From positions 1,550,001 through 1,614,000 of the forward strand of contig JAUCEF010000011.1 in the NCBI GenBank assembly GCA_033558025.1: a stretch of DNA of 64,000 nucleotides. Direction: 5' to 3'. A program made the translations under genes and the position numbers. This stretch comes from Phytophthora sp. 'mugwort' (taxonomy: Eukaryota; Oomycota; Peronosporomycetes; Peronosporales; Peronosporaceae). The notes beneath the pieces are model-generated. The model was not told the DNA's origin, did no database searches, and saw only the letters and a list, made by a program, of their open reading frames with translations. This document shows positions 1 to 10,100 of this stretch, piece after piece (the stretch's first letter is position 1; every line of letters starts with the position of its first letter).

Positions 1-711
1 GGGATCCTCTAAAGTGGCTGCGCCAGCGATACGCTTTCCTCTTCTAGAACGTTTGGGTCCATGCCCGACGAGCTATTAAGTTTTATCGAGTTCTGTTCTC
101 GGCGGAGAAGGACGAGGTCCTCAATTTCTCCCGCCTCCAATGACTGAGGAACTCGACGTACGATAGCTCCTCGAGCTCCGTGAGCTCCGACACCCGGATA
201 AGGGAGTTAGCTCAACACCTGCCTTGCTGTTTCCCGTGAGTGTATCAACGACCACAGTGGTGGATACCTGGCTCACTGGGCCAGCAGATAGGAATGCAGC
301 CTCGCTGTCAATCCCTTCATTCGTGGAAGCCTCTGCTCGACCAACCTGGGTTGCGCGACGTCCGTCGTCAGAGGCTTCCTCATCTGCGTGAGCTGAGCCA
401 GCACAAACGCATTGCGTTGTGGGAGCCTCTGTTCAACCACCTTGGGTTTCCGAAATGACGACTCGTTCGGCAGAGCCAGCAAAGTGTCGTTCTCCACGTG
501 GCACTCGGTGCTCGTGTACGAACCCGTCACGGGATAAGGAGGGAACATGACACGCCAAAGCTCGATCCACGAGGGGTTTGTGGCTAGCACCTATGGTGCG
601 ATTGCGCCGGTCGGTCCACGGCTCATATTTCACAAGCCAAGGCAAGCCGAGGATCCGTCGTATCGATCATCCATTTTGAGGACAATGAACGGTTCGACCG
701 AGTTAAAGTCG

Positions 712-1026
712 TCAAATTTGACAGTCAAAGGGAGGAGAACCTTCCGCGTCGATACAATCGAACCAGTCGCTAAGCCAACAAAAATTATGATTACGCTTAG
801 ACTCTTCTAAAGCTTTAGCATACAGTATACTGATCCTAGCGACGCTGTTTTTCATTGCGAAATTGTAGGATGCTCCTGAATCGATCAGGATGGTTATAGA
901 CTCTTCATACCCTTCAACGCTGGCGATGACGACCACGAGATTAGACCGCGTAGCGGCCGCCAAGAGAAACAACAACGTTGTCTCAGGGACTTGCTCCCCT
1001 GGGCGGGGAGGGGGCGAAGCCACCAT
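712..1026 (-). pseudogene. Retropepsin-like aspartic protease of the gypsy element
   Basis: The 104-residue minus-strand frame holds ILIDSGASYNF, the catalytic D-S-G-A signature of retroviral-type aspartic proteases that mature Gag-Pol. It lies immediately 3' of gag in the element's orientation. No continuous fusion to gag or to reverse transcriptase is visible, and the downstream pol region (711-1) is fragmented, so this is treated as a remnant. Confidence 0.7.
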
Positions 1027-1067
1027 AGACCGGAAAGAGCGGAGTCTCCCCGCAGGGCGTCCCGCAC

Positions 1068-2070
1068 CTACTGGGAGACGTTATTTTCCAACAAGTCGGA
1101 CCCAATTACATTGAACGATGGCGACGCCGAGGTGGCCTTGCCACGGTTGACTCGCCACGGGTTTGTCGGGCAATTGCGACGGAAGTGGCCTACTTCGTTA
1201 CAGTCGAAGCAGCGACCTCTCGCTTTGGTTTCTTCGAGGAGAGTCGAGACGACTCGGCAGAAGTAATCTCCAGAAGAAGACCCCATTGGGGTGGGTCCCT
1301 CAGACGAGTCCAAAGGACCAGCATGCCCCTGTGCAGAACGCACACAGTGGTCTTCCAGCAGATTGAGGTATGTGTATTGCCTCGTTGAAGGTCTTCGGTT
1401 GACGCCAAAAGAGCTCCGTCCGCACCGGCCCCATCGGACACCGTCCATAAACACCGTGACCTTTAAGTCCTCCGAGAGGGGAGCTCCGGCCACAACCGCT
1501 TCCAGGTGTTGCAGCTCCATGACATTATCTTGGGGGGAGCGCTTGCCTTGCTTGCATCGCAAGAAGAGGGATCGATGGCGATACGTCACGTTGGCCAACA
1601 GGAAATTCTTGCGGAGCTCCTGCTCCATGAACGGCCACTAGATGAAATACCCCGGAGACCAGGTCCCTCGATCCATAGCCCATGCCTGTGTCCGACCTCC
1701 CAGGTTGGACAGGGCGAAGGCGACTTAAGATCTCGCATCATAGATCTGTCCCGCGCTCAGCGCGATCTCGATCTCGCGGATCTAGAAGATCAAGCTGTCC
1801 GACTCCTTCCCGTCGAATTTGGAAACCGTCATCTTGACCGCTTTTGTCGACCCTTGTCGCGAAACGGAGGTAGCGGACTCCCGCGCAGGGATTGAGCTGC
1901 GCTCTGGGCTTCGCCCGTACTGTCGCGCATGTAGCTTTTTGGACTGCGGCGCTCATGTGTGCGATGAGCGAGGTCTCGTACTGGTCAAAACGCTCAACAG
2001 GGGCTCCCTGCTCTTCTGCAGAGAGTGAGGGGAATCCAGCGGAAGCCTGCTCGATTAGAAGGCTAACCAT
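1068..2070 (-). pseudogene. Gypsy gag with CCHC zinc knuckle, frameshifted
   Basis: Two minus-strand frames (2070-1738 and 1628-1068) together read as a retrotransposon Gag. The diagnostic feature is a nucleic-acid-binding zinc knuckle near the 3' end, CFDCNEVGHFRRNC (C-x2-C-x4-H-x4-C, about 1195-1155). The upstream part is rich in charged residues, as in capsid regions. The two frames are separated by about 110 bp with stops, so the gene is broken. Gag would package the element's RNA. It is followed directly by the protease ORF of the same element. Confidence 0.75.
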
Positions 2071-2223
2071 CTTCTCTAAGGTGGCCCAGTGGACATCCGA
2101 GAGTTGAGGAAAGTCTGGCGAGACGGCATTCGACTCCCTGGATCTTCCATACTCAAAGAGAACTTAATTGCTATAGCAATCCGCGACGGGTGCGGGATTG
2201 ACTACAAATGCTACCAGGTGTGA

Positions 2224-2677
2224 CGGAGGCCACATGCAGGGTGGCCTGAGGAAGCGTAGCTTCTAATCGAGACAGACGCGCTGCGTCTCTGTCTTCTTGT
2301 CGCACGTGGAAAGCATGGCTTTCCAATAGTCCGTGGGACAGGGGTTCTCACGACTTGCGAACTTCTAGGTTAGATTTTAACTGTGTCTTTACATGCTCCT
2401 ATACTCCTACTTATTGTAAATTGCCTAGTTAATGCATCCCCTAAGTCACCGGTTTCTCAATGGGTAGTTCTCAAGCCATGTCTCCTTCCTAAGTGCGATT
2501 CGTACCTAAAGGTGTCTTGTGATTCGTACCTAACTGTGTATTTTGTCTAAGTGCGATACGTACTTAGTGGTGTCTTTTCTGTCCTAGATACGATCCGTAC
2601 CTAGTGTGTGGGCGTCCCATATTGTGTGGTCAGACCAATTGGTCATGGGACATCCATCAAGAACACGTCCCATTACA
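2224..2677 (-). repeat. Probable 5' LTR of the gypsy element with internal tandem motif
   Basis: Read on the minus strand the block begins TGTAATGGGACG (from 2677), a plausible TG start, and ends near 2224, just before TGGTAGCA, which could be a primer-binding site. It lies exactly upstream of gag. Between about 2488 and 2610 a motif of the form GTGCGATTCGTACCTA recurs about four times with variation, at roughly 25-40 bp spacing, and GACCAATTGGTC near 2630-2641 is a perfect 12-bp palindrome. No second LTR lies in the window, so the boundaries are inferred. Confidence 0.5.
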
Positions 2678-2689
2678 GTTGTACTTAGG

Positions 2690-3110
2690 TCTAGTTGAAT
2701 CGCGCAGCGGAGCTAACACTAAGTGAGCGGGAGTCGCTGGAGCCGTTCAGGTTGGACGACGAGCCCGCACTACCCATGGAAGCGCCAGTCGCCCGCCGCG
2801 ATTGCGCGCTCGTAAGAACAACGAAGACCTTGCGACCGCGTTTTTGCGCTCAGATACTGTCAGCGAGCCGTCTACACCGCGCTACAGCCCTATCCTGGGT
2901 TTGATCCCACCCACAGCAACCACTGCGAGAGATTTTTCTCGCAGTGCAAATTCATCATGACGACTCAACGATCGTCTCTGCTCCCGCTCAACTTTGGAAT
3001 GTTGGCTTTCTTACGCGTCAACCGTAGCTACTGGGATTCTTTCTCTCTCATGAATATAAGCATTGCTAACGTCGAAGATAGCTCAGACAGCTTGGTGCAG
3101 GATCTGTAAG
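2690..3110 (+). pseudogene. hAT transposase C-terminal (dimerisation) fragment
   Basis: The plus frame ending at the TAA at about 3108-3110 reads DPTHSNHCERFFSQCKFIMT, then SSLLPLNFGMLAFLRVNRSYWD. This is the hAT-family C-terminal dimerisation signature (N-x-x-E-R-x-F-S and a following R-x-x-L-x-P-x-x-F-x-x-L-x-F-L-x-x-N). An upstream frame (2695-2904) is shifted relative to it. Only the last ~140 residues remain. A similar C-terminus recurs at about 26250-26355 in this window. No BED finger or catalytic core is present, so it is a 5'-truncated relic. Confidence 0.75.
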
Positions 3111-3410
3111 TGCAATATATTACTTATTGCCCCATGCTTTATTATTGTGTCGTTTGCCAGGCAGCTATTTCTTATTGTGTGTGCAGGCCCGTACATTAGT
3201 TTATGGTAATGTCCGAGCACTGGTGCGTACTCCAACTTCTCTTGGCAGCCGCCGAAGATGTTGGAATAGTAGTGGCAATCTCTCTCCTTGGTTATGCAGG
3301 AATGACTCCCTTGGGAACTCCAAATTATCAAAATAAACCATTATCTATTGTAAATTGCAAGAGCCCTCGATTCGACAGATAAAACTGTTTTTTTTCTGCA
3401 AAAACGTAGA
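3083..3410 (-). repeat. Dispersed repeat, copy 1 (inverted relative to 20284-20640)
   Basis: The reverse complement of this stretch matches the plus strand at about 20284-20560. Shared blocks include CAATTTACAATAG, AATTTGGAG.TCCCAA, GAGAGAGATTGCCA and ACTATTCCAACATCTTCGGCGGCT. The 3' end (about 3352-3410) carries AGAGCCCTCGATTCGACAGATAAAACTG, a terminus-like sequence also found in the second copy. The peptide in common is YYSNIFGG. The family was not identified; the short TIR-like end is compatible with a hAT-type or other DNA element. Confidence 0.6.
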
Positions 3411-4103
3411 TATAACTATTTAACCGGCTGAAAATGAAATTCATTAATCAATAATGCGTGGCTGTCCAGAGTGAGTGGATAGCCATCGTTCCAGAAGTGA
3501 CCCCTAAGTTCCGCGCATGTTTTCTTCGAGAATAGATCGTTGTTTTATCCCCTCCAAATTTGGCCAATCCCAATCGCCATCGAATTCTTCTTACAAAATC
3601 CAGGTGTAACCTTGAATACTTAAACGTTACTTCTCAAATCCCCCGCATTGACGATTTCGAACTTCGTGTCGATCCACTGGTGGGTGCTCCAAAGGCCACA
3701 CACAGAGAGTCGCAGAGCATCGGACGTCGCTCACACCGACGAAAGGACACACAGCTGTCGGCGTAGCCGTCGACGTACAAGCCCAAACGAGTCACAGTCA
3801 GGTAGGGTGATGACACACATAGCTAAGTATCGCTATCGCCTCGGGCGATAAATAGCGCGTTGTGCCCCTTCATGCTTTCCCGAAGGGAGAGAGACATTAT
3901 TAACCTTGGGGGGGGGGGGGGGGGCTGACATGGCTACCAATATGTAGACGACATGGATACATTTCCTCTTTGACATGGCATCTCCATGTTGTGTCGACAT
4001 GTAGCAGCAAGCAGACACGACGCCTTCGCCACTTGGAACCTGCGACGAGGTACTAATTCTCTCCATTGGTAGCAATTGACAACCAAGCGAGGCAAGCTGG
4101 GGC
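3411..4103. other. Intergenic / 5' region of the RWP-RK-Myb gene
   Basis: No gene is supported here. The stretch holds an uninterrupted run of 17 G residues (3908-3924) about 180 bp upstream of the downstream start codon. Short frames on both strands look random. Confidence 0.5.
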
Positions 4104-5636
4104 ATGGGCATGGCATGCGACGCCGAGGGCGGCGCGGTGACCGGTGAGCACGGGATGCCATTGGCCAAAGCCGGTGGCGCCTGTGGTGTCCAGCTGAACG
4201 AGACCAAGTCGGACACTCCGGGACTTAACCCGGAAGAGACGGCCATGATCCTCACAAGTCTGAGTAAGGGCTTCTCTGGTGGTGCAGCCTGTAGTGCGCC
4301 GTCGTTGGGAACACCCGACTCGGACGGAGAGGACATGGGCGACTCGGACGAGGATGATCGCCGCCAGTTCTCCGCCATTGGCGGCGTCGGCAAGGTGCAT
4401 CGCGTACAGCAAATCAATTTCGATGGCCCTAAAGGCAGCAAGCTGGACTTTACGGACGACGCAGGCTTCAGCCATCGCTTCCGCAACGAGAGCAACCGCG
4501 TTAAAAGTCTGGTCACCAAGCATATCTCCATCGAGGAACTGCGTGCCCACTTTGACCGACCCATCATCGACGTGGCAAAGGACTTTGGCATCTGCATCAC
4601 TCTCATGAAGAAAATCTGCCGTCGCAACGGCATCAAGAGGTGGCCACACCGTCAGATCCGATCGCTATCCAAGAGCATCGCGTCCATGGAGGCCGCCATG
4701 CTCAGTGCTCACGGCAGCGAGCGTGAAAAGTACCGGGATCAGATTATTAATCTGAAGATGAAACGCGAGTCCGTCATCGCGGACCCCAACAAAGATAACT
4801 CCATGCGTCCCAAGACGCCGCCGCCGTCCTCGCTGCACGGCGAATCTCTGAATCAGAGTGTACGTCCTTCTCACCACATGCCTTCGACACCGAAGCTGTC
4901 TCCGCGACCCGGTTACGATGCCTATGGTTCATCGCAGGGCTATCCGGTAACACCTACCGTCACGATGGAACACTTGGCGGTAGGTACTTCAGCACCGACT
5001 TTAAGCATTTCTAGCGCTGGTCCCTCAAAGGGTGGACGTTGGACTAGCGAAGAGCACGCTGCTTTCCTGGAAGGCATCCGCCTGTACGGAAAAGACTGGC
5101 GCCGAGTGGCCCAAGTGGTCATGACGCGTAGCGCAGTGCAGACACGTACTCACGCCCAGAAGTATTTATTGAAATTTGCTGGGCGCTTCCCGTTCGACCC
5201 TGATGGGATGTTGAAGGACCATCCGCCGGCACCGGTGCAGATGCAGACACAAGCACAATATGCATCTGCGTCCGACAAGCCCGTCATGTCCATGCTGAGC
5301 CCAACGGCGAGTGTGGCATCAAGCAATACCGCGATGACGCCTGCTAGCGATGACTGCATGAGCAATGGGTCCTGGAACTCGGAGGAGGTTCAACCACTGG
5401 CGAAGCACAAAGAGGCCATGGCCATGATTTTGAACGGCAGTCCTCAGGTGGAACCGGCAGCGGGACTCCAGGGAAACAACGTCGGGGCTTCTGCACTGAC
5501 GCCGCTACCAGCTCGCACGACGATCAAGGTGGAGCCGACAGGGCCGGCATTGTTCCAGCAGCAGCACGAGTTCGCGCAGCAGGGAACAGCCTCAACACAT
5601 TTCCAGTACTTTGACCAGCAGCAAGTTGCACCGTAG
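4104..5636 (+). CDS. RWP-RK domain plus Myb (SHAQKYF-type) transcription factor
   Basis: This intact 510-residue frame starts at ATG 4104. An acidic, Ser-rich N-terminus (about 70-90) is followed by an RWP-RK DNA-binding domain at about 138-190, with the family signature RWPHRQIR at 179-186. A basic helical extension (about 187-228) follows. A Pro/Ser/Gln-rich linker leads to a single Myb repeat at about 311-360 (GGRWTSEEHAAF...RTHAQKYLLKF), where THAQKYL replaces the plant-type SHAQKYF. The C-terminus is low-complexity and ends in a Q-rich tail. RWP-RK proteins regulate nitrogen response and gametogenesis in plants, and SHAQKYF Mybs bind GATAA-like motifs. Here the two domains sit in one nuclear protein, whose targets are unknown. 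The next in-frame ATG is two codons further in. The gene converges on COX Vb, with 650 bp between them. Confidence 0.9.
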   Translation: MGMACDAEGGAVTGEHGMPLAKAGGACGVQLNETKSDTPGLNPEETAMILTSLSKGFSGGAACSAPSLGTPDSDGEDMGDSDEDDRRQFSAIGGVGKVHRVQQINFDGPKGSKLDFTDDAGFSHRFRNESNRVKSLVTKHISIEELRAHFDRPIIDVAKDFGICITLMKKICRRNGIKRWPHRQIRSLSKSIASMEAAMLSAHGSEREKYRDQIINLKMKRESVIADPNKDNSMRPKTPPPSSLHGESLNQSVRPSHHMPSTPKLSPRPGYDAYGSSQGYPVTPTVTMEHLAVGTSAPTLSISSAGPSKGGRWTSEEHAAFLEGIRLYGKDWRRVAQVVMTRSAVQTRTHAQKYLLKFAGRFPFDPDGMLKDHPPAPVQMQTQAQYASASDKPVMSMLSPTASVASSNTAMTPASDDCMSNGSWNSEEVQPLAKHKEAMAMILNGSPQVEPAAGLQGNNVGASALTPLPARTTIKVEPTGPALFQQQHEFAQQGTASTHFQYFDQQQVAP

Positions 5637-6288
5637 GCATTGCCGGAGAGCAGACCAGGCACGTTGCCGTGCATGTGTGACGTTGCCGCGCCATGTGCGT
5701 GTACGACTCATTGTGCTTGAGCGATGATGATGTATTAGGGAGTGTGAGGTTTTGGAGCTCGTGCTCTCGGTCTCTCGTTCACAGCGTCACCGAGCCCGTC
5801 GGTGCGTCCGTCGGCGATAACAGAGTAGGATTTCGATTTTGACTAGTCGTAGGAGCGGAGAAGAGGAATATAGACGAACATCATCCTTGTAGTCATCACG
5901 ACGACTGCCTAGAGGACCACTCGAAATCCTGTGGCCGTCGCCTCGCGCCCGCCGGGCAGTCGTCGTCCCCGTAAAGTGTGACTTGTCCTGGCATCCCGTC
6001 GCGCAACAATCGCCACACTGACCTCCAAGCGTAAAAGAGAAAGATACCAGACCACCAGAACGTGACCGCAATGTTTTGCCAACAGGCACGAACGAGGAGA
6101 AATAGTTATCATGTTTCTGTGGTTTTCATTTGTCACACTGTTTGGCTCTTTCTTTCTCGGACGTTGTATCACGTTCACCGCTTGAGAACGGAAGAAAAGG
6201 AGAAAGGAGGAACCGAGCGCCGGACGGCATTTAGCGGACGAGTCTCTTTCCCTTAAACCTTTAGGTCTGCCACGAGGAACGGAGAGTT
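5637..6288. other. Convergent intergenic region between two host genes
   Basis: This stretch lies between the stop codons of the plus-strand regulator and the minus-strand COX Vb gene and presumably holds both 3' UTRs. No supported gene, repeat or RNA was seen. Confidence 0.5.
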
Positions 6289-6690
6289 TTACTGCTGCTT
6301 GGCCTCCACCTCCTTGACGAGCTTGGCGAGCTCCTCCGGGTTGTAGAGCATAAAGTACTTCTCGATCTGCGGCAGGTAGTGCACCTTGCCCTTCTCCAGG
6401 TTGAACCAGTACAGGTACGAGGCGTCATTGTGCGAGACGCCCACGGTGCGCACGTCGTTGAAGGACGGCACGAGGATCGGGTCGTCCTTAGTGTTGCCCT
6501 GCTTCTCGTCCGACTCGAGCGGGTCGCGGTTAAACTGCGTCACGCCGATCTCGGCAGCCTCCAGCTCCTGACGCTCGCGGCCCACGGCGTGCTCGAGGTC
6601 GTCGGGGATGCCGCCCGTGGAGGCGAAGCTGCGCACGGCCAGGCGGGCCGACGAGCGGAGAGGAGCGAATGCGCGCGTCACGAGGCTCAT
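6289..6690 (-). CDS. Cytochrome c oxidase subunit Vb (yeast Cox4 family), mitochondrial
   Basis: The protein has 133 residues, ATG at 6690. The N-terminus (MSLVTRAFAPLRSSARLAVR) is rich in Arg, Ser and Ala with no acidic residue, a typical matrix-targeting presequence. The family core follows: DDPILVPSFNDVRTVGV at about 69-85 and YLYWFNLEKGKVHYL at about 92-106, matching the DNPI(L/V)VPS...VGC...WF.LEKG pattern of COX5B/Cox4. In animal and fungal homologues four Cys (C-x-C and C-x2-C) bind zinc. None of these Cys are present here: the segment reads TVGVSHND and later PQIEKYFML. The protein would be a nuclear-encoded peripheral subunit of respiratory complex IV. It is a single-exon gene, 463 bp downstream of the CAF-1 gene on the same strand. 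Identity is firm from the core motif; loss of the zinc site is seen directly. Confidence 0.88.
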   Translation of the reverse strand: MSLVTRAFAPLRSSARLAVRSFASTGGIPDDLEHAVGRERQELEAAEIGVTQFNRDPLESDEKQGNTKDDPILVPSFNDVRTVGVSHNDASYLYWFNLEKGKVHYLPQIEKYFMLYNPEELAKLVKEVEAKQQ

Positions 6691-6711
6691 GCTAAATGTC
6701 GGGACTCGAAG

Positions 6712-6730
6712 TGGGGAAAGCGGAACTGAC
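6712..6730 (-). promoter_or_regulatory. Candidate oomycete Inr/FPR-like start region of COX Vb
   Basis: On the minus strand GTCAGTTCCGCTTTCCCC lies about 22-40 bp upstream of the ATG. It resembles the oomycete core promoter arrangement of an Inr (T-C-A-Y-T-Y-Y) next to a TTTNC-type flanking element, with one mismatch in the Inr. Confidence 0.35.
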
Positions 6731-7152
6731 GGGGCCTCGCTCTGTGGTTGTGAGGCGGAGAGAGCTACGGCAGAAAAACACGCGACTGTCGGAGACCGTC
6801 AGAACTCTCGCTCCGTCAAACTCGATAGATCACTTCGTCAAACCCCTATATAATTGATGATATTTAGTTTGCGAGTGTTAATTGAGTTCTCTTTAATGTT
6901 AGTGTCTCTTTGAATCCGAATATGCCGCAGAAACAGTTGCATCGTAAATAAACCATATCAAATAAGTTATTAGAGTAAAATGGTGAGACCGGTATACCGG
7001 ATAGATCGACAAAGACACGGACACGTTGCCCAAAGCACCACCACAACATATTTGTTACAGTCGCCGACACTTTGCTTCAATTGTCATTGTGCAGATAAAG
7101 TAAGTGTATTACTGTGAGTTATATTTCGCCAGCTTCAATATCTCGTTATCCA
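6731..7152. other. AT-richer intergenic spacer
   Basis: This is 5' sequence of COX Vb and 3' sequence of CAF-1. Only short random frames are present; nothing else is supported. Confidence 0.5.
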
Positions 7153-10100
7153 TTAAAACTCATCCACCGAAATGACCTCCACACTGCTGTCCTTTGCCTT
7201 CTCCTGCTCGTCTGTTGGCTGCGTTGGATTGGACAGAGCCGATACAGGTCCAGCCACTTTCTCGAAATAGGAATCTATTTGAGGCGCCGACGACTTGGCA
7301 GGCGATTTTGATGCAGACGCAGCTACCGATGTTAACTTGGCTGGGATCGGAGACGCGGCCGGATGCTCTGCTGACGCCTTCTGTGTCTTAGGCTTCGGAG
7401 GCGTAGTCTTCTGTAGCGAAGCCTTCACTGGGGATGTCTTCTGCGTCACCGCCTTCGCAGACATAATCTTCCCCGCTTGCTTCGTCGACACAAACTTAGC
7501 CGTCGCAAAATCTTTCTTGAGTTTTGCCTCCTCTGATTTCTTCTCTTGGGTCTTCAGCTTCTCTTGCTCTTGCTGCTGCTCCTTCTTTCGCTGCTGCTCT
7601 GGACGAACATCCTCTAAATGCTTCTGTTCTTCTTCATATTCACGTGCTTTCCGCATCAGAGTGGACTCGAACACTGGCTCACACAGCAACTCGCCTGCAA
7701 GACCAGGGAAGTGACCCTCACAATCTTTGTCCTGGCTGTCACAACACCAGAACGGCCCGATGATCTGAGGCTCCAGCTTCGCAGGCTTAATGGTTTTAGC
7801 CTTTACACGCTTCTTTTGGAGCTGCGACGGCAGTTTGTGCTTCGTAGGCGATGATGATCCTTCCTCGCGCTCCATCGAGTCGTCTTCAGCTTCGACGTCG
7901 TCCATGTAATCCACTTCATCCTCATAGGCCAGCCACTGGTCTCCATAATCCAAATTGTCTTCGTCGGACTCCTCGCCATCGTTATCATCGTCTGATAGAC
8001 TCTCGCCAGGCTCCTCCTCTTCCCACTCATCGTCACTGTCAACAGAGTAGTCAAGCTTGGCATATTGTGCGAGTGGTCGGCGACCGCCACGGAAAAGCAG
8101 AGTATTCTGGCTGAGAGTTCCGTAGTACGCCGGCCGGTTGTTCTCGTAAAACTGAAGCAGCTTCATCACGCCCAGCTTCGGGTCGCGATGCCGCCGACCG
8201 CTCCATCCATCAGGAGAAAATGCGTTTAATTGTTTCTTGGTTGTTTCTCGTTTTCCCTTCAATGAGGACAAGATCGACTGTTGAGAGTTATCCGCTGAAT
8301 CAAGTGAAGACAAACTTTCGTCTCCAGTAGAACCCAAGAAGCTGATAGTTGCGTCCATGCGCATGATCTTGGCCTTCCTGCTTTCACCTTCTTCGCTAGT
8401 CTTCTCCATGTCTTGGTCGCCTGTCACATCTATAGCTTCACTGGTTACAGCGCTGCTTGCTGCTGGGGCCGTCGCAAAGAAGGACTTGAACATTTTTTGC
8501 CGCTTGGGTGACGCACCTTTCTTCTTCTCTTCTTCCTCGCGCTTACGCTTCTGCTTTTCTTCATCCTTCACCTCCTTCGCGTGTTGACGCTCAAGCTCAT
8601 GCCGCTTTTTCTCCTCTGCAGCATTACGTTTTTCTTGTTCTTTTGCCTCTCGTTCCTTTGCCTTTTGCAATTCCGCATCAACAGCAAACCCAAACTTTGC
8701 AACCTTCGCCTCCTCCGCACTCACTTTCGTCTCATCCACAGGCTTCTGGTGCAAGAGTTGGCTTACCCTTGTCAAGGTTTTCAGTTGCATGCCAAGACGC
8801 TTGCGATGCTTGCGCATGCGTTTAATAGTCTTCTGTGCTTCATCACTGAAGTATTTCTCCAAGCTGCCAACCTCCCACACCCATAATGCGTCGGAAGTCG
8901 TGTCCTCAAACAAGTTGGCTTTCGCTGGCCGCACACCGTGCGCTATGCGCTGTGCTAGCATTTTAATCTCCATTTCCAACGCCAGCGAGGCTGTGCTGTC
9001 TACGTTTTCAGTAGATAAAGCGCTTGTTTTCTCTGTCGCCTTCATGTCAACGTCGTCAACCTCAAGAGCTTTCTTGAATGCTGATAAAAGCTCGCTGGTC
9101 ACCACGGACAGACTTGTAGTCCGACCCTGGATGCCCTTTACAATTAGGCATTTCACTTCGTGGGGAAACTCGACTGTCGACGGCAAAGCACTTGTATCTG
9201 CAGCGCTACTGGCGGAATATGCGTGGTCTCGAAGCTTTAGCCACACCTCCACTAGCGCCTGCTGTGCACTACGGTGGTCTACAATAACGTCCATATCGCG
9301 ATCCAGTCCAGCACCGTAAATATCTTGCATGGTCATGTCACTCTCCAGCTTGGAGTGCAGGAGTTCTGTGTACTGCCGAGTCAATTCCTCTGTCTTGAGC
9401 TTATATGCGTCGACACGTGCCTGAATAGCTGGATCTAAAGGCTTCACCGGCTCAGACGTCGCTTCAGCAACAGCTTTCTCTTTCATCTTTTGTTGCCGTT
9501 TTGACGGAGTCTTCGTCGGGGTTTTGGCTGTTGGTTTATTATTGCTTGTTGCGGGCAATTTAGCCGCTTTACCTTTTGACTTCTTGGCACTTTCCGTATC
9601 TTCTGTTGGTTTAGCCACTTCATCATTTGCTGAATATGGCGCCGATGCAGCACTCAGATCAACAACGCCGTCTCTATCATCCTTTGATACTGCCTCATCC
9701 ACACCAATTTTATCCTCTCCACTGACGTCCACAATATCTGTCTCCATTACAATAGCATCGTCCGAGATGGGGGAACCGGCAGGGACAAGTTCCCCGCCTG
9801 TCTCCAGCTCTGCTCTAGCTCGTTTCGCTTCGGGGGTACTGAACACGTCCTCCTCCTCATCCAAATCGTCGTCATCTTCACTGTCCACCGCTGCATGAGG
9901 CGAAATGAATCGTACGGGAGGCTGCCTCTTCTTCCTATACTTGGTCTTGGCCTTAGGAGACGCCTTGGTCGTGCCTTTCGTTTTGACTCTAGCATTCGGC
10001 TTAGCTTTAGCCTTCGATTTAGCTATTCCAGCCTTGTTCTCGCCTTCTGACTCTTTTTTGTCGGTCGAATTAGCTACTGCATCCTCCGCTTTAGCACCTG

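Larger units (their letters stand above)
1..2677 (-). mobile_element. Ty3/gypsy retrotransposon, 5' part, cut by window edge
   Basis: On the minus strand the order is LTR-like DNA (about 2677-2224), gag with a CCHC knuckle (2070-1068), retroviral-type aspartic protease (1026-712), then degraded sequence between protease and reverse transcriptase down to base 1. This order (gag-PR-pol) is that of Ty3/gypsy elements. The reverse transcriptase itself lies outside the window, so the gypsy rather than copia call rests on protease and knuckle sequence style and is inferred. Bases 1-711 have only short, interrupted minus frames. They contain two imperfect direct copies of a roughly 40-bp unit (about 310-350 and 410-455) that break the frame further. 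The element is not intact. Confidence 0.75.

Noticed and set aside
3833..4649. Long minus frames opposite the RWP-RK-Myb gene
   Set aside because: Antisense shadows of a conserved plus-strand gene; their composition mirrors it.
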